A stretch of DNA of 64,000 nt, taken from Notolepis coatsorum. Taxonomy: Eukaryota > Chordata > Actinopteri > Aulopiformes > Paralepididae. The translations under genes and the position numbers were made by a program. Each line of letters begins with the position of its first letter. Within the stretch, counting starts at the first letter, position 1. Where the stretch lies: assembly GCA_963971535.1 (NCBI GenBank), contig OZ020586.1:72649061-72713060 (forward strand). The letters run 5' to 3'. The notes beneath the pieces are model-generated. The model was not told where the DNA came from and made no database searches. It saw nothing but the letters and a program-made list of their open reading frames with translations. This document shows positions 36,637-46,916 of the stretch, in pieces.

Positions 36637-36882
36637 GTGAGGTGGACACACACACACACCAGGGCCGTGAATGTTTGGGAATTTTTTCAGTATATTGGCA
36701 TTCAGAGCCCAATTCAGGATTTGGATGATTCGTATTTTTTATTATTATTACTACTGTGTGTAGATCATTTGGCTAAATGAGCATCCTGTTTGTTTAGTAT
36801 CATAAACACACACACACACTGTTACAGTAATAATCCACTCTGACAGGCGTCAGTGACTAGTCTGGTATGTTTTGTGTTTCAG

Positions 36883-36918
36883 TCACAGCTGATCCCCAGG
36901 GAACCTCACAGAACCCCA
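36883..36918 (+). CDS. Exon 10 of the Thr/Asp-rich gene
   Basis: 36 nt between TTTTGTGTTTCAG and GTAAGT (consensus donor). Phase 1/1: TADPQGTSQNP. Followed within 20 bp by tandem copies of CTGTCAGTAGGTTTAGTGTC. Confidence 0.6.
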
Positions 36919-36935
36919 GTAAGTCACTTACATAA

Positions 36936-37060
36936 ACCTGTCAGTAGGTTTAGTGTCTGGTCATATTTCTGTCAGTAGGTTTAGTGTCTGTCTGATCATA
37001 TTTCTGTCAGTAAGTTTAGTGTCTGTCTGATCATATTTCTGTCAGTAAATTTACTGTCAT
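36936..37060 (+). repeat. Short tandem repeat after the exon-10 donor
   Basis: Three to four units of about 40 bp with CTGTCAGTAGGTTTAGTGTC and TGATCATATTT. Confidence 0.85.
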
Positions 37061-37073
37061 ATTAGTAGGTATT

Positions 37074-37310
37074 GTGCGACAGTTGCTCGGGAGGTAGAGC
37101 AGTCGTCTGGTAATCCGGAGGTTCCCGGCTTGATTCCTGCTCCTCCCGGGCAGCGTGTCGAAGTGTCCTGGAGCAAGACACTTAATTTAGCCCCTAATTG
37201 CTCCCGATGAGCAGGTTGGCACCTTGTATGGTTGCCTACGCCGCCGGTGTGTGAATGTGTGAGTGAATGGGTAAAATGTGAGAAACAAATTATAAAACAC
37301 TTTGGTTGAT
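37074..37310 (+). mobile_element. tRNA-derived SINE (family F)
   Basis: The head has GGTAGAGCAGTCGTC (box A region) and GGCTTGATTCCTGC (box B). The body reads CAAGACACTTAAT, AATTGCTCCCGATGAGCAGG, GTGTGTGAATGTGTGAGTGA, and ends AAAACACTTTGG. This is a frequent fish SINE body. Confidence 0.8.
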
Positions 37311-37317
37311 GTGGTGT

Positions 37318-37640
37318 ATTTCTACTGACAGGTCATAATATTATTAGTACAGTAGGTATTGTGTTGATGTGGTGTGTTCTACTGACAGGTCATAATATTA
37401 TTAGTACAGTAGGTATTGTGTTGATGTGGTGTGTTCTACTGACGGGTCATATTAGTAGGTTGTGTTGATACGGTGCGTTCTTACAGGTCAGCCTGCTGTC
37501 AGTAGTTTAGTGTTAATGTGGTGTTTCTTTCAGGTCAGACTGCTAACTAACATGTTATATTAGTAGGTATTGTGTTGCGGTCTGGTTATGAGTAGTTTAG
37601 TGTTGTTGTATTGTGCTGATGTGTTAATGTTGTGTTCTGA
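37318..37640 (+). repeat. Tandem copies of the exon-11 acceptor region
   Basis: Five diverged units contain TTCTACTGACAGGTCA or TTCTTACAGGTCAGCCTGCT, similar to the true acceptor and exon start TTCTGACAGGTCAGACTGCC. Some retain an open phase for a few codons; the unit at 37529 hits a stop after four codons. They look like failed exon duplicates. Confidence 0.75.
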
Positions 37641-37643
37641 CAG

Positions 37644-37679
37644 GTCAGACTGCCGTCACAGACCACACACAGATGGCTG
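37644..37679 (+). CDS. Exon 11 of the Thr/Asp-rich gene
   Basis: 36 nt between TTGTGTTCTGACAG and GTAAGC. Phase 1/1: QTAVTDHTQMA. Confidence 0.6.
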
Positions 37680-37894
37680 GTAAGCCTCATGTTAGTTATC
37701 GTATTCTAAGACATCAAGGATAGAATAGGAGAGTTTATTTGCATCACGCATTGTACCATAATATCCTAGTAGCTGCTTGGCACATTATGCTTTCGCTGGG
37801 TTTAAAGATTACTGGGTTTAAAGATGACCGTCCACGACCAGAAGATCCACCAATAATATGCAGTGTGATTTCGACTCTGCCCATGTGTCATCTA

Positions 37895-38225
37895 GGACAG
37901 ATTTAGATGGTCTAGCTCTAGACATGACATAGATCACATCTAGATGGTCTAGCTCTAGACAGGACATCGATCAGATCTAGATGGTCTAGCTCTAGACAGG
38001 ACATAGATCAGATCTAGATGGTCTAGCTCTAGACAGGACATAGATCAGATCTAGATGGTCTAGCTCTAGTCAGGCCATAGATCAGATCTAGATGGTTTTT
38101 CTCTAGTCAGGACATAGATCACATCTAGATGTTCTAGCTCTAGTCAGGATGTACTGTAGATCATATCTATATGTTTTAACTCCAGTGGCCCGGATGTAGA
38201 TCATATCTAGATGTTGTAGATCTAG
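37895..38225 (+). repeat. 37-bp intronic minisatellite
   Basis: About eight units of AGATCAGATCTAGATGGTCT and AGCTCTAGACAGGACAT, decaying toward the right. Confidence 0.9.
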
Positions 38226-38289
38226 TCATCAGTAGAACTGATCTGGATGTTTGTGTGAGCTTCAGTCAGGAGGTAGATTGGATGCTGCA

Positions 38290-38885
38290 GGTTAACTCAA
38301 ATCGAATCAAATCAACGACATTAATTAACGACAACACACGTTAATGTCCCCATGGGCCGGACACGTCTTCTTTAAACATTACAATAAATCAAAAACAAAG
38401 ACAAAAATACCAGAAAATCCAAAATAGAATGTAAAATAAATAAATTAAATTAATGCAACACTCTCAGACATACCCCACGTGAAGGTAAGGAAAAACTCAC
38501 TAAAAACCTAGCAATAGGAAAAAAGCACCACAGGCAATGTGGAGGGGAGAAACCTTAGAAGGGCCGTTCAAGGGGGGATCTCTCTTCTTAGATGTCGGTG
38601 ATAGTAGTGTTGCTATAAAACAGGCGAAACAGTTGATAAGCATGTACATATACGTGTAATGAAACACAAATAAGTACATGCAATAGCAACTGAACATTTT
38701 GAAAGATTGAAAATAGAGCTGATGGCGGATCCATTTGATGTATGGGGGCGGCGTAGAGAGGGTCGCATCCTCCCGCTCATCACCACGGGATGTCCAACAC
38801 TCCGGTCATCACAGGGAGACAGGGAGACGGGACAGGCATTAGACAGTTTGCGTGATTGGCGGACATAGCAATAGATACATGTGGT
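38290..38885. mobile_element. Probable dispersed repeat, unclassified
   Basis: Words such as GGAAAAACTCACTAAAAACC, GGGAGAAACCTTAGAAGGG and GGGACAGGCATTAG resemble a dispersed repeat often seen in fish introns, perhaps a retroelement 3' end. Boundaries are not defined. Confidence 0.4.
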
Positions 38886-38968
38886 AAGTATATATGTGAA
38901 CCCCTCTAGATGTAGATCAGATGCTGAAGGGTTCCTCTTTCTCTCCTGTCGGTTCTTCTTGTTTTCAG

Positions 38969-39013
38969 TTTCAGCCGCTCAACAGTACAACCCATCTGGT
39001 CAGGGTCCTGAAG
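38969..39013 (+). CDS. Exon 12 of the Thr/Asp-rich gene
   Basis: 45 nt between GTTCTTCTTGTTTTCAG and GTACGT. Phase 1/1: SAAQQYNPSGQGPE. The acceptor tract is strong. A tandem series of related exons follows. Confidence 0.65.
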
Positions 39014-39079
39014 GTACGTACTAATGTTAACCTTTTAGGCCTAACACTAACCCTAGCTTTATTCCTAACCCTACCCTAG

Positions 39080-39124
39080 CCCCTGCTTCTGAACAGTACA
39101 ACCTATCTGGTCAGGGTGTTGAAG
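39080..39124 (+). CDS. Exon 13, duplicate of exon 12
   Basis: Same length (45 nt), same phase and similar peptide (PASEQYNLSGQGVE) as exon 12, bounded by AACCCTACCCTAG and GTACAT. The intron between the two is only 66 nt, short but within the range seen in fish. Probably recent, functional or nearly so. Confidence 0.5.
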
Positions 39125-39163
39125 GTACATACTAATGTTACGTAATCCTAGCTGTAGTCCTAG

Positions 39164-39223
39164 TTTTTAATCCTACTGTAACTCTGCCCCAAACCATAAA
39201 CCCATCTGGTCAGAGTCCTGAAA
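39164..39223 (+). pseudogene. Decaying third copy of exon 12
   Basis: Retains CCCATCTGGTCAGAGTCCTG and a donor-like GAAA|GTACGA. With the acceptor GTAGTCCTAG the 60-nt frame is still open in phase 1, but the 5' half no longer resembles the parent. Confidence 0.35.
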
Positions 39224-39251
39224 GTACGACTAACCTATTATGCAAGCCCTA

Positions 39252-39296
39252 TATACAGCCCCTGCCCTACTCATAACTGAACACTACCTATGCAGG
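39252..39296 (+). pseudogene. Decaying fourth copy of exon 12
   Basis: CCCTGCCCTACTCATAACTG through CTATGCAG|GTATGT keeps splice-like ends similar to exon 13, but phase at the 3' end has shifted. Confidence 0.3.
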
Positions 39297-39344
39297 TATG
39301 TACTAACCATACCCTAAGTCATAACCCACACAGCTGAATACAAC

Positions 39345-39600
39345 AAGCCTTCGTCTTAGCTGAACAAGGCCTCATTTTAGCAGAACAAGGCCTCAATTTA
39401 GCAGAACAAGGCCTCATCTTAGCAGAACTTCAACTGTCCTTTTAGCTAACACTAAGCTTCCAATAACAACATTCAACAATCCTTTTAGCTAAAGCTAAGC
39501 TTCCAATAAAGACATTCAAGGATCTTAGCTAAGGCTAAGCTTCCAATAAAGACATTCAGCGATCCTTTTAGCTAACGCTAAGCTTCCAATAAAGACAGGG
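39345..39600 (+). repeat. Two adjacent tandem repeats
   Basis: First about 24-bp units of AGCAGAACAAGGCCTCA, then 43-bp units of TTTTAGCTAACGCTAAGCTT with CCAATAAAGACATTCA. Confidence 0.85.
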
Positions 39601-40106
39601 TTTCTTTTGGAATAACGACATCAAAGATCTTTGATGTTACCCTCACATGGGGCAAACATACGCAAAAAGAGTATATTTATTCCAACCAGAGAGAAACAAT
39701 TTGATTGAGCGTTTACATGGTTATTAGGCAGTATTCTCCTACTGACAGGATTATCAAAGGTTTACACCACCCCGCTCAAACCAATTCAAAACTCCTTCCA
39801 ATCAGGCCAGGCTCTTCTGACTGAGGTGGTCACATGAAGCATTTTTATTCCATTATTCTGATTATTAGTGGCATATTAGGGTTCAAACTCAGCTACTGAG
39901 GGAGGTGAAGCAAAAGTATTAATGAATGCTAATGAATTAGGTGCTTAAAGATGGCCACCTTCTAGTATGACATCATTTGGTCCTCCTCGCCCTTATGACT
40001 GTGTGCATAAACAAGATGTAGAAGGGTGGATTATCCCTACTTGGTGAGGGTGCTATTCTACTGGCACCGGATAGTAGGCACCCGGCAGAGCTAAGTCCAG
40101 AATACT
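39601..40106. other. No recognisable gene
   Basis: A small palindrome (ACATCAAAGATCTTTGATGT) lies near 39624-39643. Otherwise anonymous. Confidence 0.4.
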
Positions 40107-40312
40107 AATACCAACCCTGGTTCAACCCTGTGGGTAACCTGGAACATATACCACAAACAGCTAGTACAAACCACGGTTCAACCCCGTGGGTAACCTGGAA
40201 CATATACCACAAACAGCTAGTACAAACCACGGTTCAACCCTGTGGGTAACCTGGAACATATACCACAAACAGCTAGTACAAACCACGGTTCAACCCCGTG
40301 GGTAACCTGGAA
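40107..40312 (+). repeat. 56-bp minisatellite, four units
   Basis: Units of CTAGTACAAACCACGGTTCA, ACCCTGTGGGTAACCTGGAA and CATATACCACAAACAG; the first is the most diverged. Confidence 0.93.
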
Positions 40313-40967
40313 CGTGTACATACAACCTGCGTGGGCCCACACCTGTACTAAGCCGGCACATTAAAGTTACTACCTAAAGAAAAGAAGAAAGAAAAGAATA
40401 AAGAAAACCCCGTTGGAGCGCCCGGTCGTAGCTTGGGGACGTTGTGGCCGCAAACACAATGGCCCTTTCACTCCCTTGAGAGCCTGAGCAAATAAAAGGC
40501 TGTATTCCAGAGACCAGGAGAAAGCACGGGTTGTCCCTTTATTGAACACGCGTGCCTAGCAAAGTTCGCTGCCACGGCGCTTACTAACAATGTCAAGTTC
40601 ACGTTAAACAGTCTAGCTGTGGCTGGCTTTAGCACGCATGTATCATGAAGTCGGTGCTTCTCCGGCGATAAAAGGGGTCTCTGTAGACCGTCACCTGGTA
40701 GTCAGTAGGTGGTCTGCTGGTGCCCGAAGCGTCCAGTAGAAGCCTTGGGTTGAAGCGTCCTCCTTTCACGGTTAGCTTGGTGAGCGCGACGAGCTAAGCT
40801 AACAGGCTAACTCACGATGACAGTGTTACTTAATAGCCGGTGCGGCTAACTGAGCTCACGACCTAGACTTCTAATTCGCAGGGGCTCCGTCGTCCTGTCA
40901 CGTTGGTCGGTAGACCGTTCTCCTCGCCGGCGCGACGTCTCGATACTATACACTTTACAGTTTACAC
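40313..40967. other. No recognisable gene
   Basis: GC-moderate sequence with no open frame of note. Confidence 0.4.
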
Positions 40968-42206
40968 CAGGGGTGGCCAACCCGCGGCTCGCGAGCCGCA
41001 TGCGGCTCTTTGCCCGTCAATGTGCGGCACTTCCATCCATAATTTTTTTTTTTTTTTTTTTTTACTTTTTTTTTGTCACTCTTTCCATAAGGACGTAGAA
41101 TAAACATAGAATTTTTTTTTTAAATGGTCCATTTGCATGTTCTTGGTATCTGAATCTAGGGACATATATGGATCAGTGTCAGAAATAGTGTGTATGTTAC
41201 TAGGCTTGAGTAAATTGTAATGAACCAAAGGAGAATATCAATTCTATTTAAAAAAAAAAATTATCTTTGACTGTGAATAACACCATGCTAAAATTGACCA
41301 GACCTGAAAAATCTAAGCAAATGAATAAAGGGAAGATGATTAAACAGAAGGTTTTGTAGATACAGTACTGAATTCTGCCATCTTTTTTATAATGTAAATT
41401 CCTCCACCATTTTTCATCGTATTGCAACACCGTTTTTTGCAAGACGTTCACAGAAAGGTAGAGAAACTAACTGCGTTCTGTTTTATGGCAATAACGTTCA
41501 GGTTTGTGGGAGATAATCCCCAAAAATAAGAGGAATAAAAAAGTAAATCCAGAAGTCAGATGATTGACAGGGGCTGGTGTGAGCTGGGTAGGGTAGTTTT
41601 TCGAAATTCGAAAGCCCTGAGGCTACGTTTAGACGGAGAGAGTCTGAACAGAAACCGCAAAAGTCGTCTTACGGTCTCAATTTTAATTTTGCGTTTAGAC
41701 TAGCGTTTTGGGATGGAATTCTGCGTGCAGACGACGCTGTAACGACGGAGCCCCACTGTCACACGATTGGCGCATATGTCACATGACGTGCTGTGAAGAC
41801 CCGCCCTACTCTGCCTCTGATTCGCAGACTGTGGGTGGGGAATGTGATTGGACCAAAGCAGAGTCACTCACAGACAGTGGGTCCAGTACTAATAGTTGTG
41901 ATAGCCACGGGACAGATTCTTGTGTATTTAAAAGTACTGCCAATGTAGCCTTCAGGTGATCGCCATGGATAGAATCAGACATGCTTTGTTTACGCTTCTA
42001 GGCTACTGGCGCATGCCTGTGATGTACTTTTAACCCTGTGAGGCCCAAATAAAAAAGACATTAGCAACTTCAGAGGCCAGAGGGTGAGACATGAAGGGTG
42101 CCGTGACTGAAAAAAAAGGTTGAGAAACGCTGGTATATGGTGTGGCTCTTTGTGGTACCACAGTAATTTTTGTGGCTCTTAGTCTCTGACTGGTTGGCCA
42201 CCCCTG
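40968..42206. mobile_element. Non-autonomous hAT element, CAGGGGTGGCCAAC ends
   Basis: Terminal inverted repeats CAGGGGTGGCCAACC and GGTTGGCCACCCCTG are perfect over 15 bp. The 8-bp duplication GTTTACAC flanks exactly (40960-40967, 42207-42214). Subterminal GCGGCTCTTTG/GTGGCTCTT words are present. The interior has no transposase and contains part of another MITE (41625-42030). Confidence 0.93.
41625..42030 (+). mobile_element. Partial copy of the GTTTAGACG-type MITE
   Basis: Homologous to the minus strand of 46917-48229: GGCTACGTTTAGACGG end, TGGAATTCTGCGTGCAGACG, GTCACATGACGTGCTGTGAA, and GCTACTGGCGCATGCCTG. The far end is missing, so it is a deletion derivative. Confidence 0.7.
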
Positions 42207-43619
42207 GTTTACACTATACTATACACAGCGTTACACCTAGTCACTGGGCCACTTTATTAGCCGTTAGCTGGATGCTCGCGGGAGCTCTCTATCGCACACC
42301 TGCTCTCGTCGACAGTCAGAGAGAGGGCGTGTTCCTTGCTTCTTCGTGTCTTCCACAGTACACCGGACATCGTTCTTCTGACCACCAGTCTGACCCCGCA
42401 GCACCCCCTAGTGTTCGTCCTGCCAAGGGAACATATCGGAAAGTCCTGTGGAATGTCTGTATTGATTAGCGATATCTTTTCACAGACACATTCATGTGTC
42501 TACAAAGAGAAAGCAAAGTGTGCCCCCTGTGTTTCCTGTGGTACTGCATCCATAGGGCAGCGTTCTGCACCATCATTTTAATCGTCTGTCAACAGTAAAA
42601 GTGCACAGCCAATCAAATAACTGAAAAAGATCTACACTTTATACACCTATACACACAAAATGTGTTAAAGTAAAGGGGCGATCTCTGGTAATGGCAAAGA
42701 GTCGGAATTAGACTGCTATGGTGGGGTCCAATAAGGTAGGGGTGGTTTCATATGAGGGGGGCCCTAGTCGTCATGACATCATACCAGGAGGCTGCCATCT
42801 TTACGGCCATTGGTCCATTTGAAATCTATGTGATGTATCACCCCCCCCCCCCCCCCCCCCCCCCGAACACACTTTAGGTGCAGAAAATGTGGAATTGGAG
42901 GATACCTGCTGACTTCCACATCAAGCCACGCGTTCGATTCCTGCGCTACCGATTCCAGTGTACCGACCAATCTGCATGGCCGAGGAGCTCAGATCCCACC
43001 TACTAGCGATAGGCCACGCCCAGCTAGCGATAGTGGTTGAGTGTTGTCGACTGTTGATGTTTTGTTTTGAACTATTTAAACGCAAATGTGACACCGTCCA
43101 AAAAAAAAGAAAAAAAAAAACTTTCTACGCACTTGTTTATAGAATCCAGTTGTGTTGTTGTGTTGTTTGTCCGTGCATCAGAACGGAGATGCGTGTGTCG
43201 TGTGATCACGGCTCACAGTGTTGTCTTCTTCGACTGAATCTCTGTGAAGGTTGTTATTTTGGCTTCTCTGTGAGTACTGTATTTCCAATGCATAGAGAGA
43301 ACGTGAGATCATATTGTTTTTCAGTGTCAGAATTTGTACATTGCTAAATGTATGTCATTTTAAAATAATCTTCTACATTAAAAGTAACGTCTATTTTGAA
43401 CATCAAACTGACATGTTGCTTGCTTGTGTTGCATGATGTTATTGTTATTATTACGAAGCCGCTGTGACTGCATTGTTTTCAGATTGTCTGTACGTACGTC
43501 ACATTCCTGTCAACGTGATATCTCGGGACCACCTGGAGGCAACTTCTTCACACAAACATCCACTTGGACTTAAAGATTAACTGAAAAGATTTCTGTGGTC
43601 AAAGGTCAAGGTCCTGATG
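42207..43619. other. No recognisable gene; C24 tract
   Basis: A run of 24 C lies at 42841-42864. CTTCCTTGCTTC-type sequence around 42330 and the frames nearby have no recognisable domain. Confidence 0.45.
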
Positions 43620-43784
43620 AATTGAAAATGGTCCTGATGAATTGAAAATGGGGGACCCTGATGTAAACAAGACGAAAGTCTTTCTCTGGTCTGCATCCCC
43701 TTAACAATTGTGTGTATTGAGCTGTACTGTATTGTACCCATTCTGCAATCTGTTAATAAAGTTTTCAATCAATCAATCAATCAA
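43620..43784 (+). mobile_element. 3' end of LINE family A
   Basis: Contains GAATTGAAAATGGGGGACCC, GTCTGCATCCCCTTAACAAT, TTAATAAAGTTTTC and CAAT repeats, as in the other copies. The first 20 bp are preceded by a direct duplicate (GGTCCTGATGAATTGAAAAT). Extreme 5' truncation. Confidence 0.88.
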
Positions 43785-44264
43785 GTCACTGGTGACCTCA
43801 CGTCCGTCCCATTCTCTCGTGAAACCCATTTTCTATAATAAGTCCCCTTTACAAACAAGTTGTGCTCGGGATATTGGGGTCAATTCACTTGATTTAAATC
43901 AATTCAAAATGTAACTAAAACCAAAAATAATTTGCTGTATGATGTGACAACCTTCTCATTAGACTCACTCCTGTCATCTCATTACAGTGTCACAGAATAT
44001 TACTTGTCATATCCTGAGTGCCGGGTCCATTTGTTTGCAGCTCTGAGTGTTTTTCTCAATGGCACGTCGACAGGGATCTTCTGTACATATTTACTGTTGC
44101 AGAGATCAAACTTGTGATCTTCTGTTTACAGGGTGATCTCTCTAACCAGCAGACAAGGCAATTCTATATTTGAGATTTGAAGAAAATCTACTTCCAGACT
44201 TGGCTAATTCAAACCGATCCCTGCTATATGGATAATCAACATATTATAGGCTAGGCTGATAATA
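43785..44264. other. No recognisable gene
   Basis: Anonymous AT-rich sequence. Confidence 0.4.
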
Positions 44265-44425
44265 AACATCAGGCACTGATAATAGGCACATTATAATAGA
44301 CATGTACTCATAATAGGCACACTATAATAGACATGATGTACTCATAATAGGCACACTATAATAGACATGATGTACTCATAATAGGCACATTATAATAGCC
44401 TGAAAATATAGATATTATAATAGGC
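44265..44425 (+). repeat. 34-bp tandem repeat
   Basis: About four to five units of CATAATAGGCACACTATAAT with AGACATGATGTACT. Confidence 0.9.
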
Positions 44426-44937
44426 ATTAGTTACTGTGCAGTGATGTGTGGATGCACAATATGACCACAATACCCATCACTATTTCAAAACAAATATATC
44501 TTTTAAATTTTAAACATACCATACACAAAAATATTGTTCTCATGCTCAGTCTGCAAATCCAGAAAATATGCGTTGAGTGAAGAGAAAATGGAAGTTATGG
44601 AGAAAGAACAGAAACAAGATCCTCACAGCCTCCTCTCTGGGTTTCTACTTTAAAAGAAATCATCCACTAACCTGGGATAGATTTACCTCAAATCTGTGTC
44701 AAATTACCATCTGAAATGGACTCTGGTACTTTTGCTTGGTTAAACTGGTACAACAGGGGGGGGGAATCGATTCTTACACAGATGTTGCGTTTATGACCAA
44801 TCAATTATTATTATTATTATTATTACGTCATTGTGTCAGAATCACAGGTTAACTTGAAATTCCTCCCAATCTTCGGTGATACAATAAAAGCTAAAACCAA
44901 ATTCAAAAGAACAATTTGATAAACGAGACCCCAGGAG
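44426..44937. other. No recognisable gene
   Basis: Anonymous sequence with a short ATT microsatellite at 44806-44825. Confidence 0.4.
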
Positions 44938-46790
44938 TGAATGAATGAATGAATGAATGAATGAATGAATGAATGAATGAATGAATGAAAACTTTATTTA
45001 ACAGATTGCAGAATGGGTACAATACAGTACGGCTCAATACATACAATTGTTAAGGGGATGCAGACCTGAGAAAGACGTTTGTCTTGTTTCCATCAGGGTC
45101 CCCCATTTTCAATTCATATAGACATTTATGACATACATAACATACATGACATTTATGGCATAGGGACATATAGGTATTTAGTACTGATACATTTGTGACA
45201 TAGGCGGTATTCAAATATACAGTACTGTTACCCCTAGATCCTGACAGAGTATATACATATGATGGGGAGGGGACTGTACATTAGGAGGGGGTGGGTGGGT
45301 GGGAGGGGAATATACATACGGCGGGGAGGGAATATATACATGCGGTGGGGAGGAGACTGTCTATTAGGAGGTGGTGGGGGTTTTGGGCATTTACGGTGGC
45401 CAGTTTCGAATTGCAGCCTCCCGTAGGTGCTCTTTAAGGGCGGTTTTGAATGTGGGCAGGGATTCACATTCCTTTACAGCTTTGGGTAGGGCGTTCCACA
45501 TTGTTGTGGCATAATTGCGAAACGTGTTTAGTCCCTTGTTTGAGCCGAATCTGGGTTTAACATGATTTGTTGAGCTTCCTCTGGTGTAGTGGTTGTGGTA
45601 TTCACTGACCTTTGGGAAGTATTTTGACATGTACATGGGCACCCCGGTCGTATAGTGTATCTTGTAGACCAGGCCCATTGCAAGTTGCTGTACTCTGTCG
45701 TCTACTCTAAGCCATCCTAGGTTGGCAAAGTGGGCAGGGGTGAGGTGGGTTCTGGGGTTCAGGTCAAGTAGTAGTCTGACCAGTTTGTTTTGTGATGTTT
45801 GTAATTTTGTTTTAAGCGCCTTTGAGGTGCTTTGGTACCATGAGGTGCACGCATAGTCATAGTACCCTTGAATGAGTGCTCCTGCCAGAGTCCTCAGGGT
45901 ATTCTTGTTTACCAGAGAGGAGATCCGGTACAAGAATCTAGTTCGTTGGTTGACTTTTTTTATTACATTGGATGCCATTTTGTCACAGGAAAGATTTGCC
46001 TCTAGGATGGAACCCAGGTAGGTAATTTCGTCTTTCCTTGTGACAATATTGTCACCCACTGTAACTGAGAAGCCGTCGGTCTTGCTGAGTTTGTTATTTG
46101 AACCGAAGAGAATGGACTCTGTTTTGCCCATGTGTAATGATAGTTTGTTATCAGCGAGCCATATGCAGATTTTGCCTAGTTCCGTGCTGAGGGTTTTTTC
46201 AACCTGCAATTTGTTCTTGTCAGAGACCAGCAGGGCTGAGTCGTCCGCAAACAGGAACAAGTTGCAGTCACAGGCTGACGACATGTCATTTGCATAAATT
46301 AGGAAGAGTAGCGGTCCTAGTATGCTTCCTTGTGGAACACCACAGCTCACTGTGAGGGGGGGGGATAGAGTACCGTTTACCTCTACCATCTGTTCTCTCC
46401 CCTCCAGGTAGGATTGCATCCAGCTCACTGATAGGCTATCAAAACCAATTGCTTTTAGCTTGTCCATTAGAATGGAGTGATTGACAGTGTCGAAGGCCTT
46501 TTGTAGGTCCAGCATGACCATGCCGCAGTATTTGCCAGCGTCCACCTCTTGTTTGATGTGGTCGTTCAAATAGAGGAGGCATGTGTCAGTGGAGTGGGAC
46601 GTTCTGAAGCCAGATTGGAATTCGTAGATTAGGTTTTTTTCCGCCAGGTACTTTTCGACCTGTTCGTAGACTATTTTCTCCATGACTTTCGAGATGGAGG
46701 TAAGAATAGAAACAGGGCGGTAGTTGCCTGGGTCTAATTTGCTGCCCTTTTTGTGTAGAGGGGTCACTCTCGCATGATAAAAAACCACCT
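44938..46790 (-). mobile_element. L2/CR1-type LINE, family A, longest copy
   Basis: Minus-strand, 5'-truncated inside the reverse-transcriptase domain. It contains an uninterrupted ORF2 C-terminal part (45391-46788), a 3' UTR of about 450 bp with G/C-rich tandem words, the AATAAAG site and an (ATTC)n tail at 44938-44989. Other copies end in CAAT repeats instead, so tails vary by copy. Confidence 0.92.
45391..46788 (-). CDS. LINE ORF2 reverse transcriptase (N-terminally truncated)
   Basis: An open frame of 465 residues with no frameshift. The RT fingers start at GNYRPVSILTSISKVMEKI (about 21-39). Motif A is MLDLQKAFDTVNH with catalytic Asp near residue 94. Motif B is GVPQGSILGPLLF (150-162). 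Motif C is FADDSALLV (180-188). The thumb and C-terminal part end in PKAVKECESLPTF. It lacks the apurinic-type endonuclease and ORF1, which full elements need for target-primed reverse transcription. The frame starts at a GTG by truncation, not at a genuine start. Confidence 0.92.
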   Translation of the reverse strand: MVFYHARVTPLHKKGSKLDPGNYRPVSILTSISKVMEKIVYEQVEKYLAEKNLIYEFQSGFRTSHSTDTCLLYLNDHIKQEVDAGKYCGMVMLDLQKAFDTVNHSILMDKLKAIGFDSLSVSWMQSYLEGREQMVEVNGTLSPPLTVSCGVPQGSILGPLLFLIYANDMSSACDCNLFLFADDSALLVSDKNKLQVEKTLSTELGKICIWLADNKLSLHMGKTESILFGSNNKLSKTDGFSVTVGDNIVTRKDEITYLGSILEANLSCDKMASNVIKKVNQRTRFLYRISSLVNKNTLRTLAGALIQGYYDYACTSWYQSTSKALKTKLQTSQNKLVRLLLDLNPRTHLTPAHFANLGWLRVDDRVQQLAMGLVYKIHYTTGVPMYMSKYFPKVSEYHNHYTRGSSTNHVKPRFGSNKGLNTFRNYATTMWNALPKAVKECESLPTFKTALKEHLREAAIRNWPP

Positions 46791-46916
46791 ACAGTATTAA
46801 CCAACTAAACAGTAAACACCACTGTGGTCCGTCCACTCCCTTTAATATGGTGTCTTTACTGAGACAGTAGGAATGCTGAGAGCGAGACGGAGTAGGGGAG
46901 ACACATAGGAAGACTG

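Noticed and set aside
37332-37411. Two 24-nt phase-1 mini-exons (HNIISTV)
   Set aside because: They are near-identical tandem repeat units with weak donors; more likely copies of the exon-11 acceptor region than exons.
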